From positions 1,488,001 through 1,552,000 of the forward strand of contig CAXXCY010000003.1 of NCBI GenBank assembly GCA_963674895.2: a DNA stretch of 64,000 nt. The letters are read 5' to 3'. The notes under the pieces were generated by a model. The model was given only the letters and a program-made list of their open reading frames with translations, searched no databases and was not told the DNA's origin. A program made the position numbers and the translations under genes. This DNA is from CAXXOK01 sp963674895 (GTDB lineage: Bacteria; Bacillota; Clostridia; Christensenellales; Aristaeellaceae). Shown piece after piece: positions 1-9,194 of this stretch (the first letter of the stretch is position 1; every line of letters begins with the position of its first letter).

Positions 1-190
1 TGCCCGAATCGCAGGATAAGTCCACGGTTGTTTCGGTATCCGTCTGTATGCCTGTTGTTTCTGCAGACGCGACAGTAATGGCTAACGTGCCAACGCGCGG
101 TATGACAAAGGTATCCAGCAGCACATATACGCTGAACACCATAAGAAGTAAGGCATAAAGGATGGCCCATCGAAATAGTTTATGAAACAT
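1..190 (-). CDS. N-terminus of a membrane-anchored extracytoplasmic protein (partial, runs off the window)
   Basis: The 63 visible codons give a short basic start (MFHKLFR), one hydrophobic segment at about residues 8-28, then LLDTFVIPR and a Ser/Thr-rich stretch. This is the pattern of a type II membrane anchor or uncleaved signal followed by an external domain. The ATG at 190 is preceded by GAAGGAGAAG. The DTFVIPR segment after the membrane helix reminds me of the start of clostridial phosphodiester-glycosidase (NAGPA-type) exopolysaccharide proteins, but that rests on memory of a short motif and the catalytic part is outside the window. The gene is co-directional with the tannase-like gene but separated from it by a terminator. 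Confidence 0.6.
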   Translation of the reverse strand, partial: MFHKLFRWAILYALLLMVFSVYVLLDTFVIPRVGTLAITVASAETTGIQTDTETTVDLSCDSG

Positions 191-374
191 ACGCTGCACT
201 CTTCTCCTTCCCGAAACCTGTTTCCTCATCCTTTATACCAGCGAATCCTAAAACCAGTTTAAAATCGTTTTGAACAAACGGATCTCTGTTTCTTTATTCA
301 TTATACGGGGTCAGGCCATATAGGTCTTGATGCGACTTAATAGTATGCGATGTGTCAAGGTGAATTATTCATAT

Positions 375-407
375 AAAAAAGGACGTCCGCCTATTTGACG
401 GACGCCC
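375..407 (-). terminator. Intrinsic terminator after the tannase-like gene
   Basis: Read on the minus strand, a 9-bp stem (GGGCGTCCG / CGGACGTCC, one G-U pair) with a 9-nt loop is followed by a run of six T. It lies about 20 nt past the stop codon at 428. Confidence 0.85.
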
Positions 408-427
408 AGTTCGTTGATGTTTGCGGG

Positions 428-2560
428 TTACTGATTAAACAGGGTGGCCAGCACGGTTGCATACTCGGAGTTTTGGAGGATCGCATTGACAAACACATCC
501 CAATGCCGTGCATCCTGGGTATCGCTGCCAAACACATAGTCTTCCTGCCCGTAATCAATGACGTCAAAGCCCGGAACTGCCTTGCTGGCGCCTGTGTTTC
601 GGTAAGCCAGCACATCCGCCAGCGTGAAAGAAATATCGGTTACATCATCATATTCAACCCAGCTGCTCAGATCCGTTCCGGTCGCTTCGGCGGCGGTTCC
701 GTTTTCGGTCTGCTCATCTGCTTCCGCTTTTTCCGTGGTCATGTCACTCACATACTTTTCATACATCTCATCTACATACAATGCCAGGGATTCTCCAAGG
801 ATCTCTGACGGTACATGGCCGCCGTCCCACTGCCATTCAATCTCGGCATCCACACCCGCGCTCAGCCAGGTAATCTGCAGGTTCAGAGACGTCATCATCG
901 CGATGTCGCCCTCCACAGCGCCCATTACAATACGCGTCCAGGTCGGGTTTTCCGTGCCTTCGGTGCCAATGTAATTGATCGGATTGTATAGGTATACGAT
1001 ATTGTTGCCGTATTCGTCGCCGGCTTCAATCTCCACAATATCTTCCGCATAGGCTTCAGCCATTTCTTCAAAGGTGGCATAAGTGGATGAGTCCGTACCG
1101 CCGTCTGAAGAGGCTGTAGAACCCGCCTCAGGGCCGCCGCTGCGGATATCCTCCCCGAATTGCTCGGTTACCATATCGCCACCCATGCCATCTGGAGGCG
1201 TACCGCCCATATCACCGCCCGGGCCTCCCATGCTGCTGGAGGATGTTCCCTTGGCATAGCGGCCTTCGATAAACGCCTGTGCCTTATCTGCAGAGGTCAT
1301 GGCAGCAACTTCTTCATCGCTCAAGGCATTGCCCTCCATATCAAACCATGTCCAGCCTTCGGCGTAATCCAGATTATCCAGGTACCACTGCAGGTTTTCG
1401 GTAAACTCCGCAAGATAAAGATCCAGATAGGTTCCGTAGAAACCGTTTGTTTCCGGATAGGCTTCCAAATTATAGGAGATCGTTAATGCAATGGTATCAT
1501 CCGTATCTCCGTCATCATTCAGGTCAAATTCCACATCCGCTTCATCGACCGAGAGGTTCATAGCGTTAATGTATTCCATATACGCTTCAGACAGATAGGC
1601 AGCCAGCTGCTCCTGGAACGAAGAATTAAAATCATACGTGGTATCCATGTAGTACTCGAATGCCTGTGCGGCATCCGCTTCGTACAGGGATGTAATAGCA
1701 CTGTACGCAATGCAGCCCCATGCGCCGTCGGAGATTGCGACCTCTTCACCATCAACGGTTACCGTAGTGGAATAGTTGCCGTCCTCATTCTTATACACAC
1801 CAACAGCGCCGACCTCAATCTGATAATCGTAAAAATCCGGATTGTTGGATGTTGCAGCAAACATAGCCGCATGCGCCGCGCCGCCGGAACCGCCGGTCGA
1901 TACAAAATAATCCACGTTACCAGGCAGGTTTCCAAGCAGTATATTATATTTCACATACCGTGTAGCCGCTTTCTGGTCTACAAGGCATGAAGGGGCATCG
2001 CCCGTATAATACAGGATATTGCCATCTTCATCCATAACCGTATCCTGTTTACCGCGGTTACCGCATGAAACAGCAATGTAACCTTCTTTTGCATACGAAG
2101 TTGAGGCTGTAGAGTTATTCGACGAGCCATACCCTGCAGCACCGGTTGTCAGAATCACAGGAGCGGTTGCCGCTGTATAGGTCTGTCCGTTTGAACTGAC
2201 AACCGCAGCTTCATAATCAATAACCAGAGAACCTTTGACTGCCGCGGTATACGTTTCAGCTGTCACATCGGCAACGCCATCTCCGTCCGTATCAATACCG
2301 GTTACATACGCACCCGGAGTTGCAACCGACACGCCTTCCTGATCGGGAAGTTCCGGATTCACCACCGCTGACACAACCGACAGTACCCAGGCATCGTTGC
2401 CGGCGTCATAGCTCCATTCCTGATCTGCATTGTTGGCCAGGTTCAGAGCATACTCAATGTATTCTTTTGTCGCTGTATCAGCCTCATCCGCCAAAGCTGT
2501 TAAGGGAACCAGAGAAACCAACAGTATGCATACAAGCACCGTTGAAATAAACTTCTTCAT
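428..2560 (-). CDS. Secreted tannase/feruloyl-esterase-like alpha/beta hydrolase
   Basis: A 710-residue exported protein. The ATG at 2560 is chosen because AAAGGAGG stands just before it and it begins a clean signal peptide (MKKFISTVLV... to about residue 24, ALA-DE, no lipobox Cys). It resembles subtype B bacterial tannases: a nucleophile elbow GGSGG with Ser225, an acidic candidate Asp579 in WDGGH, and a C-terminal His686 in ARHWDVFV, the order of a Ser-Asp-His triad. A Gly/Ser/Met-rich stretch between about residues 435 and 500 looks like a flexible linker or an insert between the two halves of the fold. The expected reaction is hydrolysis of galloyl or hydroxycinnamoyl esters outside the cell. 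Which ester is unknown; no gallate decarboxylase or feruloyl pathway lies nearby. It is flanked by a terminator downstream and a gene-poor zone upstream, so it is probably expressed alone. Confidence 0.7.
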   Translation of the reverse strand: MKKFISTVLVCILLVSLVPLTALADEADTATKEYIEYALNLANNADQEWSYDAGNDAWVLSVVSAVVNPELPDQEGVSVATPGAYVTGIDTDGDGVADVTAETYTAAVKGSLVIDYEAAVVSSNGQTYTAATAPVILTTGAAGYGSSNNSTASTSYAKEGYIAVSCGNRGKQDTVMDEDGNILYYTGDAPSCLVDQKAATRYVKYNILLGNLPGNVDYFVSTGGSGGAAHAAMFAATSNNPDFYDYQIEVGAVGVYKNEDGNYSTTVTVDGEEVAISDGAWGCIAYSAITSLYEADAAQAFEYYMDTTYDFNSSFQEQLAAYLSEAYMEYINAMNLSVDEADVEFDLNDDGDTDDTIALTISYNLEAYPETNGFYGTYLDLYLAEFTENLQWYLDNLDYAEGWTWFDMEGNALSDEEVAAMTSADKAQAFIEGRYAKGTSSSSMGGPGGDMGGTPPDGMGGDMVTEQFGEDIRSGGPEAGSTASSDGGTDSSTYATFEEMAEAYAEDIVEIEAGDEYGNNIVYLYNPINYIGTEGTENPTWTRIVMGAVEGDIAMMTSLNLQITWLSAGVDAEIEWQWDGGHVPSEILGESLALYVDEMYEKYVSDMTTEKAEADEQTENGTAAEATGTDLSSWVEYDDVTDISFTLADVLAYRNTGASKAVPGFDVIDYGQEDYVFGSDTQDARHWDVFVNAILQNSEYATVLATLFNQ

Positions 2561-2886
2561 CTTGAAAAACCTCCTTTGGAATATTATCCCAGCTCTTTGT
2601 TTCCTGTTCAGCACGGTTTCGTACAGTGACTATTGAGTTGTCAACTACTTTTTTTCCTCCAATATTTACTTCAAACACAGTTTAGTCCACCAGATTAAAA
2701 TGAAGCTTAAACACGATAATTCAGTTGTCAGCAACATCCTTACTGTCCTATGGATGGTGAGGCGATTCATTCTACAGCTATCATTATACCCTATCCTTTG
2801 TGTATTGCATGTCAAATCTGGTCAATCTCTTTTTCTTCCAGTTTGCTGGGTTTCGTTTTCCGTTTGCAAAGTAAAACCGGCAAGGC

Positions 2887-2964
2887 TCCCGTTTGCGTAG
2901 TATGTATTGAAAATCGATCTCGCACAAAGCAAATGGGAATTTTATTCCATACTTCGCAAACGGG
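2887..2964. repeat. 18-bp inverted repeat with one mismatch
   Basis: TCCCGTTTGCGTAGTATG at 2887-2904 is repeated in inverse orientation at about 2949-2966 with a single T/A mismatch, around a spacer of about 44 nt. No T-run follows, so it is not a simple terminator. Confidence 0.6.
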
Positions 2965-3465
2965 ACGATTTATGAAATGCTTATACCATATAGGCTTCAC
3001 GAACTATATGATTGCAAATAAAAAACACGGGAATTGTATCAATCTCGTGTTTCGATGCGGGAAATGACTCATTCATTGATACAATCGGCAGAGTGAAACG
3101 AAAGGTCACGTACCCGGCTAAATTGCCGGCAAGTGCCGATAATCTATGTACTAATATTTTAGGAGACCAGTAAATCATTAACGCTAAGGCAAGTAAAAAA
3201 CGCTATCCTTACAAAGTTGATGAAGCTGGACAAAACATTGATTATATACATGCAATCTCATACTACTGCCCAAAGGAGGATTCTATAAGCAGAAATCGAC
3301 CTATAAATATAATATTCCCAAAGGTTTCCTAAATATTATAGCGTTATCAAAACAAGCGGCACCGTCAATTTCTACTATCAGCTTGGGCAGATAATCATGT
3401 CAGATTAGTAACTCACTTAGCATATCCATGCCTTGAGAGAGGTGAGTTATCCCCGGTATAATGAG

Positions 3466-3495
3466 AACTAGGTTCGTCTTTCGGCGAACCTAGTT
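3466..3495. repeat. Perfect 11-bp hairpin
   Basis: AACTAGGTTCG (3466-3476) and CGAACCTAGTT (3485-3495) form a perfect stem with the 8-nt loop TCTTTCGG. No poly-T follows on either strand, so its role as terminator, operator or element end is open. Confidence 0.6.
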
Positions 3496-3555
3496 GCCTC
3501 ACTAAACATTGCCGTCCAGTGTTTTCAACAAGTGTGTTGATGTCAGCGGTCAGGA

Positions 3556-3853
3556 TTATTTGTCAAAGATGTATTCTGTAATAATACCGTTTTCATCCTT
3601 GGCAAGGGCATACCAGAAATCCGAATCCGGCGAGAAGAACTGCATGAAATCTTCGCTCCCGTTTCATTCAGGTAATTGGCGAGCGATTTATTTGCCTTCA
3701 GGAGCTGATTCCAGGCAGCGTCGCTCTGATGGTTCGGCATCATGCATTCTGGCAGAACATCATGTCCGGCTCAAGGTCACGGCAGAAGAAGCCCTTCACT
3801 TTTAAGCCGATCCGCCCGCCCGCAGCCTGATAACCCAGCCATCGTTGGTCGTA
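3556..3853 (-). pseudogene. Frameshifted remnant of an unidentified gene
   Basis: On the minus strand three consecutive segments in different frames each read as plausible protein. The first has YDQRWLGYQ and GLKVKGFFCRDLEPDMMF, ending in a TGA near 3748. The second has NHQSDAAWNQLLKANK and SLANYLNET. The third has DFMQFFSPDSDFWYALAKDE and ends EYIFDK at the TAA at 3556-3558. Joining them needs at least two frameshifts. The sense of each piece fits one protein C-terminus of about 95 residues. I do not recognise the family. It may mark an old gene lost between the tannase-like gene and the tct operon. Confidence 0.5.
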
Positions 3854-3913
3854 ATCTAGTAATCCGAATTATGGTTCCCTATTACGGTTAAATTCAATAT
3901 ATTCCGAGCAGAG

Positions 3914-4879
3914 TTACTTGTTCAGCATAGCTGCATTGCTGACGGCGATTTCCTGGGTCTTTGCCAACCAATCCAACGCGTCCTGGCCAACGAGTGCGAA
4001 AGCGTCGTTGACGTTGATCTTCTCCTGGTCCACCTGATATTCCATATCAGTGTCTACGACCTCCATAATCAGACTGCCTATATACGCAACGATCTCAGGA
4101 TCCGTTCCTTTAGGCGCAAGCCAGATATAGCCCTGGTCCAAAGTGTTGGCAGCAAGCCCAACAGAGGCGAGAGACGGAACACCGGGCAGCGCGGAGCAGC
4201 CAGAGGAAATAGTGCCCAGCGGGATGACATCGCCAGTCTCAATGAACTCTCTCGCATTGAGGTATGGTACGAAGCAGACATCAACATGGCCGCCGACCAA
4301 GTACGCAATACGGTTTGCTCCGTCGCCGCCATCAACGATATTAACGTCCACACCGGCGTCTTCGATCATCATGCCATAGATCTGCGTTGTGCCGCCCATG
4401 GCAACGCCCAGTTTAACAGAATACGGATTCGCGTTTGCTTTAACGATCAGATCTGCAATAGAGGTAATGCCTGATGCTTTGCTGGCAAAAAGCATGTCCC
4501 CAGGGCCGCGGCCAAAGACTCCGACTACTTCAAAGTCGTCGTATTTGTAGGGAGAGGTACCGTTTGCATAGTTGCTCAATAGTGCGTTGGTGTTCAGGCC
4601 GACTAGCGTGTACCCGTCAGCAGGGCCAGCCTGATACTGCGTCATGGCCACCGTGCCGTTGGATCCACCGAGGTTGGATACGGCAATCGAGTTCCCCAGG
4701 AGTTTCTCGACTGCAATTGCCATCAAGCGGTTATTGGCATCTGAGTCGCCGCCAGGATTGAAGCCGACAATAAGGTTGAGGTTTGTGTTGGGATAGCCTG
4801 CGGGTGCTTCAGCCAGGGCGGTTCCGGCCAGCGTTAGCATGCACACGAGTGCAAGAATGAGGGATAGTGTCTTTTTCAT
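3914..4879 (-). CDS. tctC: Tripartite tricarboxylate transporter substrate-binding protein (TctC/Bug family)
   Basis: A 321-residue exported binding protein that delivers an organic acid to the TctA/TctB permease encoded just upstream. The signal peptide spans residues 1-23 (ends TALA-EA) and has no lipobox Cys. The Bug-family ligand loop FNPGGDSD follows at residues 40-47, and the length is typical. The ATG at 4879 has GGAGAA upstream. It is the last gene of the dtnK-to-tctC operon. The neighbouring kinase and PdxA2 suggest a four-carbon sugar acid such as a threonate or erythronate as ligand, rather than citrate; that is inference. Confidence 0.9.
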   Translation of the reverse strand: MKKTLSLILALVCMLTLAGTALAEAPAGYPNTNLNLIVGFNPGGDSDANNRLMAIAVEKLLGNSIAVSNLGGSNGTVAMTQYQAGPADGYTLVGLNTNALLSNYANGTSPYKYDDFEVVGVFGRGPGDMLFASKASGITSIADLIVKANANPYSVKLGVAMGGTTQIYGMMIEDAGVDVNIVDGGDGANRIAYLVGGHVDVCFVPYLNAREFIETGDVIPLGTISSGCSALPGVPSLASVGLAANTLDQGYIWLAPKGTDPEIVAYIGSLIMEVVDTDMEYQVDQEKINVNDAFALVGQDALDWLAKTQEIAVSNAAMLNK

Positions 4880-4908
4880 GGTAAATTCTCCTTTTCTTTT
4901 TTATCCTA

Positions 4909-4928
4909 TTTGCCTCTAAATAGGCAAA
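4909..4928 (-). other. Small hairpin between tctA and tctC
   Basis: A 7-bp stem (TTTGCCT / AGGCAAA) with a 6-nt loop lies in the 75-nt gap before the binding-protein gene. Such hairpins often stabilise the separate mRNA segment of a binding protein. There is no T-run that would make it a strong terminator. Confidence 0.4.
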
Positions 4929-4954
4929 CAAAATCATATTTATGCAGCGAGGGG

Positions 4955-6511
4955 TTACTTTGTGTCATGTAAGGCAGCTTCTTTTTCTCTGCGGTTTGCC
5001 TTTTTATTGGATAGGAGACTGATAACGAGCGTCAGAATGGTTACGCCTGCGATGACCAGCGCAATAGGATGGTTAAGGATTTCCGACCAATTGTAGTAAG
5101 CGGTCTTCACGCCGTCCACTTTGTGGAACACTGTTAAGAACCCCTCTGCCTGCCTGAGGCTTTTCTCAAATATCGGCCCAAGAATAAACCCAATGGCCAC
5201 AGGCATTGCCGGCATCTTGAACGATTTGATGACTACAGCAATGAAACCAAACGCCAGCAAGCAATAAACATCAAACATGCGATTGCTCGAACCAAAAGCG
5301 CCAACGCAGCACATGGCAAGGATTACCGGCATTAGGTAACTTTGGGGCGCGGATAGGATTTTCACAAATCCTTTCAAACCCAGATATTCGAAGATGAGCA
5401 TGAACAGAGACGACAACCCAATAATGGCGAAAATACTGTACATCAGCGCTCCGTTTTTCATGAAGATAAGCGGACCAGGCGCAACACCTTGAATAATCAG
5501 ACTGCCAAGCAGAATTGCCGTAATACCGTCCCCCGGAATCCCCAATGTCATCAACGGGATCATAGCGCCGCCTATCGCCGCGTTGTTGGCTGTTTCAGAG
5601 GCTACAACGCCGTCCATAATTCCGGTTCCGAACTTCTCAGGTGTTTTTGATGCATTTTTGATCGTTGTATAAGACACAACGCCTGCTGTGCCTCCGCCAA
5701 TCCCGGGCAGGATTCCAATCCCCGTACCAATGGAAGCTGCAATCAGGAAGTTTTTAATCTGTCCAATGAATTCACGGAGTGAGAAGCCCAATCCCTTGAT
5801 ACGGTCAACCTTCGTATGCGCTGTAAATACCTCGCGCGGGCGGGTTACCTTCATCGCAACACCGACAACCTCCGGGATCGCATACAAACCTATCAGCACC
5901 GCTAACTGCGTAAAGCCCGACTGCATATCAATGATGCCGAAGTTAAAGCGCAGTACACTGTCAAAATTACTGATACCGATCGTAGCAAAGATCACGCCGA
6001 GCAATGCGCTTCCGATTCCCTTCAGCATATCCTTGCCGGTCAGGGAGATTACCAACGATAATGAAAAGATTGATATGGCGCAATACTCAAACGGTCCGAA
6101 TTTGATTGCCACATTTGCTAAAAACGGCGAGATAACCACCAGCGCTAATAAGCCGAAGATAGACCCAAGGAAAGAGAAGAAGATACCCGTTCCAAGAGCC
6201 TTGCCCCCTAACCCTTTCCGCGCCATTGGGGCACCGTCGAACGCAGTAACCATAGAGGCCGGGGTACCAGGAATATTCAACAGGATTGCGGAAATCAAAC
6301 CGCCTGATATCCCGCCAATATACAGCGCCATCAGCAATGCAATAGAACGGGTGCTGTCCATAGCATATGTCATAGGCAGGAAAATGGTCACTGCCATTGT
6401 CGCAGTCAATCCCGGAATAGCGCCGAAAATAATGCCTACAAATGTACCGAAGGCAACCATCAGCAATAAAACCGGATCGGTGAATACCGCCGTGAAACCA
6501 TCAAGAATCAT
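4955..6511 (-). CDS. tctA: Tripartite tricarboxylate transporter large membrane subunit TctA
   Basis: A 518-residue polytopic membrane protein with about 11-12 hydrophobic segments, the channel subunit of a TTT importer. The family signatures are visible: FGAIPGLTATMA near residue 30, GISGGLISAILLNIPGTP near 70, and in the second half TGIGILPGIGGGTAGVVSY and MIPLMTLGIPGDGITAILLG. The ATG at 6511 has AAGGAAGGTG upstream. It is separated by 20 nt from tctB and by 75 nt from tctC. Together with these it takes up an organic acid, probably driven by an ion gradient. Confidence 0.95.
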   Translation of the reverse strand: MILDGFTAVFTDPVLLLMVAFGTFVGIIFGAIPGLTATMAVTIFLPMTYAMDSTRSIALLMALYIGGISGGLISAILLNIPGTPASMVTAFDGAPMARKGLGGKALGTGIFFSFLGSIFGLLALVVISPFLANVAIKFGPFEYCAISIFSLSLVISLTGKDMLKGIGSALLGVIFATIGISNFDSVLRFNFGIIDMQSGFTQLAVLIGLYAIPEVVGVAMKVTRPREVFTAHTKVDRIKGLGFSLREFIGQIKNFLIAASIGTGIGILPGIGGGTAGVVSYTTIKNASKTPEKFGTGIMDGVVASETANNAAIGGAMIPLMTLGIPGDGITAILLGSLIIQGVAPGPLIFMKNGALMYSIFAIIGLSSLFMLIFEYLGLKGFVKILSAPQSYLMPVILAMCCVGAFGSSNRMFDVYCLLAFGFIAVVIKSFKMPAMPVAIGFILGPIFEKSLRQAEGFLTVFHKVDGVKTAYYNWSEILNHPIALVIAGVTILTLVISLLSNKKANRREKEAALHDTK

Positions 6512-6531
6512 ATGCCTTCACACCTTCCTTC

Positions 6532-7062
6532 CTAAAAGAGTTTAAGCAAGCCATGAGGAAGCGGCATACTAAAGCCGTACCTGAACAGCAGATAAATCCC
6601 AAGTCCAATAAACACTGAAAGTGCTATGATCAGCCAGAGTTTCCGGTCCTCTTTGCGCGTCAGAATGATGAATTCCAAGAACAGGAATACTATGGTGCTG
6701 ATCAGGAATCCAATGATTGGAATTGCCAACACATATACAATCAGAACGAGAAACATCATGATGGCCGCGCTGCAGCGTTTTATCCACTGTACAAAGGATG
6801 CCATCACAGGCTCTTTCTCTGTTGATTCGTTTTCCTTCCTGGCCGCGTTCATCCTCACCATTCCTCTGATGAAAATCGCTGCGCCGAGCAAGAATAAAAG
6901 AATGCCCCATAATTTCGGCACAGACGACGCATCCAGATTGGAGGCAGACAATGCTTTGGGAATGACAATCTGCGCAGCGCTGTAGTAGTACCATGCAGAA
7001 AACGTACAGAACGTAATTCCTGTAACTAGATCGTTTTTGTACTCATGGTTATTTTTATTCAT
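6532..7062 (-). CDS. tctB: Tripartite tricarboxylate transporter small membrane subunit TctB
   Basis: A 176-residue protein with four predicted membrane helices, the usual size and topology of TctB, the small permease subunit of TTT transporters. Assignment rests on position directly before tctA and on this topology, as the family has few conserved residues. The ATG at 7062 has AAAGGTGG upstream. A charged cytoplasmic loop (RKENESTEKEP) lies between helices 2 and 3. Confidence 0.85.
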   Translation of the reverse strand: MNKNNHEYKNDLVTGITFCTFSAWYYYSAAQIVIPKALSASNLDASSVPKLWGILLFLLGAAIFIRGMVRMNAARKENESTEKEPVMASFVQWIKRCSAAIMMFLVLIVYVLAIPIIGFLISTIVFLFLEFIILTRKEDRKLWLIIALSVFIGLGIYLLFRYGFSMPLPHGLLKLF

Positions 7063-7111
7063 GCCTCTACGCCACCTTTAGTTTCCATTATCTATCCCTC
7101 ACCAGATAACG

Positions 7112-8101
7112 TTACTCTTTCCCTGCCCAACGAGGGTGATCATAGACTTTCTCATCTGCTACAAACGGCCATCTCTTCCCTTGCATTACCGCTAGGCAGC
7201 CTTCCACACACATCGTAGCCATATTGATCACAGCTTCCCGGGTCTGCGCAGCAGAGTGCGGACTGACAATTAAGTTCGGGGTGTTCAGCAGCGGATCATC
7301 CTGATGAGGCGGCTCAGTGCAGAATACGTCGGTGCCGGCGCCGGCGATTATGCCCTGTTCCAGCGCTTCGCAAAGCGCGCTTTCGTTGACGATGCCGCCT
7401 CGGCTTGTATTGATGATCAAGGCCGACTTTTTCATGGACGCAAATTCCTCGGGGCCAATCATATTACGCGTATCGTCTGTGAGCGGAACATGAACGGATA
7501 TAACATCGGCAACCTTGAGCATTTCTTTATAATCGGCATAATAAGTCGCGCCTGACGCCTCTATGTCATTTTGGGACATGAAAGGATCATATCCGGCAAT
7601 TTTCATCCCAATACCCATACAGATTTTTGCGGTTTCCCGCCCGATTGATCCCATCCCGATGATACCGGCCGTTTTATTAAACAGCTCGAATGCTTTTTTA
7701 GCGCCGCGGATTTCCCAGTTTCCCCGAATGACTTCTGTCTGTCCTTCATATAGGTTCTTGGACAAAGCAAACATCATAGCAACCGCATGCTCAGCGACAC
7801 TGCGGTTATTGGTACCCGGCGTGATAACAACCGGGATACCCAGTTTCGTGGCCATCTCGACATCCACACTGTCGTAACCAACGCCCGTTCGTCCAATTAC
7901 CTTCAGATTCGGACTGCCCTGGATCGCCCGGCTATCACATTTGGCAATCCGCACAATGATCGCATCGGCATCCTGCATCTGGTCGGGATAATTATTGGGG
8001 TCCGGGTTATCAGCAACATAGATTTCAACGTCTCCGTCCGTATCGGCCTTCAGCTTCGCGATGCCCTCAGGACAAATGGACTGCGTCATCACAACCTTCA
8101 T
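7112..8101 (-). CDS. D-2-hydroxyacid dehydrogenase (phosphoglycerate dehydrogenase-like)
   Basis: A 329-residue NAD(P)-dependent dehydrogenase of the D-isomer-specific 2-hydroxyacid family. Visible are the Rossmann motif GIIGMGSIGRE, the catalytic Arg in INTSRGGIVNE, the Glu in GTDVFCTEPP and the His in VSPHSAAQT. The ATG at 8101 (MKVVMTQS) is preferred over an upstream in-frame start because AAGGAGGAAG precedes it. It lacks an ACT regulatory domain, so it is not a biosynthetic SerA. In this operon, four nt from pdxA2, it may interconvert a 2-keto and 2-hydroxy acid (glyoxylate/hydroxypyruvate type) arising from sugar-acid breakdown. The substrate is not deducible. Confidence 0.85.
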   Translation of the reverse strand: MKVVMTQSICPEGIAKLKADTDGDVEIYVADNPDPNNYPDQMQDADAIIVRIAKCDSRAIQGSPNLKVIGRTGVGYDSVDVEMATKLGIPVVITPGTNNRSVAEHAVAMMFALSKNLYEGQTEVIRGNWEIRGAKKAFELFNKTAGIIGMGSIGRETAKICMGIGMKIAGYDPFMSQNDIEASGATYYADYKEMLKVADVISVHVPLTDDTRNMIGPEEFASMKKSALIINTSRGGIVNESALCEALEQGIIAGAGTDVFCTEPPHQDDPLLNTPNLIVSPHSAAQTREAVINMATMCVEGCLAVMQGKRWPFVADEKVYDHPRWAGKE

Positions 8102-8105
8102 CGGA

Positions 8106-9194
8106 TTACTTCCTCCTTGATACCGCCATACGAACGGCATACTCGATCGCATTCACAAGGCTGATTTCATTACTTGCTCCAGTGCCCACCAACGCATAAC
8201 CGGTGCCGTGGTCTACACTGGTACGAATAATCGGCAAACCCAGAGTCACATTCACACCTTCAACCGATTTCCAGCATTTATTTTCCCGGTCATATACAAA
8301 CCCGACGGTTTTTAATGGAATATGCCCCTGGTCGTGATACATACAAACGACAACATCGTACCATCCGCCCAATGCTTCCGGGAAAACCGTGTCGGGCGGC
8401 TGCGGGCCTATTGCCTGAATACCCAAGGCCTTTGCTTCTTCAATCGCCGGCAAGATTTCCGTCATATCCTCTGTGCCAAACAAACCGTTTTCACCGCAGT
8501 GAGGATTAAGTCCGGCTACCGCGATTCTCGGACGTTCTATCCCCAAATCACGGCAGGCGTTGTCAGCAATCCGGATCACTTCCAGCACACGGGCCTTCTT
8601 CACTCTGTCGCAAGCTTCACGCAGTGAGCAATGTGTGGAAATATGAACAACACGCAGATCGTGATGTACAAGCATCATGGTGTATTTTTGCGTATTGGTA
8701 TAGGTCGCATAAATCTCCGTGTGACCGTCGAAATGGGTATGTCCATCGGAGCTCGCACCATGATCCGCAGCCAAAGCCATATTTAGCGCTTCTTTGTTGA
8801 GAGCATTCGTGCAGGTCGCATCCAATTCCCCATCCATTGCCAATTGAATCACTTTTCGCACACACTGGAACGCGGCATTACCGCCCTGTACGCTTACGCA
8901 TCCCAATTCAAATGAGTCCAGGTCATCAATCAGGTCCATGTGCAACACGTCGATGACGCCGGCGGTAAACACCGCATCCGTAACCCGATCGCACCGATGG
9001 ATTTGGATATCTGTACGGCCGACAAAGCGCGTGGCTTGTTCGATAATTTTGGCATCCCCAATAACGATTGGATTACAATGGCTGTACAGCTCGGCATGGG
9101 CAAGCGCCTTAACCGTAATCTCAGGCCCGTTCCCAGAGGGATCACCCATTGTAATACCGATAATCGGCTTGTTGTGCACAGACATATCTTTCAT
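8106..9194 (-). CDS. pdxA2: PdxA2-type 4-phospho-sugar-acid dehydrogenase/decarboxylase
   Basis: A 362-residue member of the PdxA family. Metal-binding and active-site segments are present: DGHTHFDGHTEIYA, HISTHCSLREACD, MYHDQGHIPLKTVGF and IIRTSVDHGTGYA. Although PdxA acts in vitamin B6 synthesis, PdxA2 paralogues beside DtnK kinases oxidise and decarboxylate 4-phospho-D-threonate or 4-phospho-D-erythronate to dihydroxyacetone phosphate, and the kinase is in this operon. No other B6 gene is nearby, so the catabolic role is favoured. The ATG at 9194 overlaps the stop of the aldolase gene by one base (TAATG), implying coupled translation. Confidence 0.88.
   Translation of the reverse strand: MKDMSVHNKPIIGITMGDPSGNGPEITVKALAHAELYSHCNPIVIGDAKIIEQATRFVGRTDIQIHRCDRVTDAVFTAGVIDVLHMDLIDDLDSFELGCVSVQGGNAAFQCVRKVIQLAMDGELDATCTNALNKEALNMALAADHGASSDGHTHFDGHTEIYATYTNTQKYTMMLVHHDLRVVHISTHCSLREACDRVKKARVLEVIRIADNACRDLGIERPRIAVAGLNPHCGENGLFGTEDMTEILPAIEEAKALGIQAIGPQPPDTVFPEALGGWYDVVVCMYHDQGHIPLKTVGFVYDRENKCWKSVEGVNVTLGLPIIRTSVDHGTGYALVGTGASNEISLVNAIEYAVRMAVSRRK

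Larger units (their letters stand above)
2561..3555. other. Gene-poor AT-rich region with inverted repeats and possible gene debris
   Basis: No convincing complete gene was seen on either strand. The part next to 2561 is the leader of the tannase-like gene. Two inverted repeats are listed separately. A further perfect 11-bp pair (ATTGTATCAAT) lies at 3033-3043 and 3075-3085. At 3174-3332 the plus strand keeps a start-less frame of about 47 codons, containing KKRYPYKVDEAG and IDYIHAISYYCP, that reads like protein but has no ATG/GTG start and no partner downstream. It may be a decayed gene. Confidence 0.5.
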
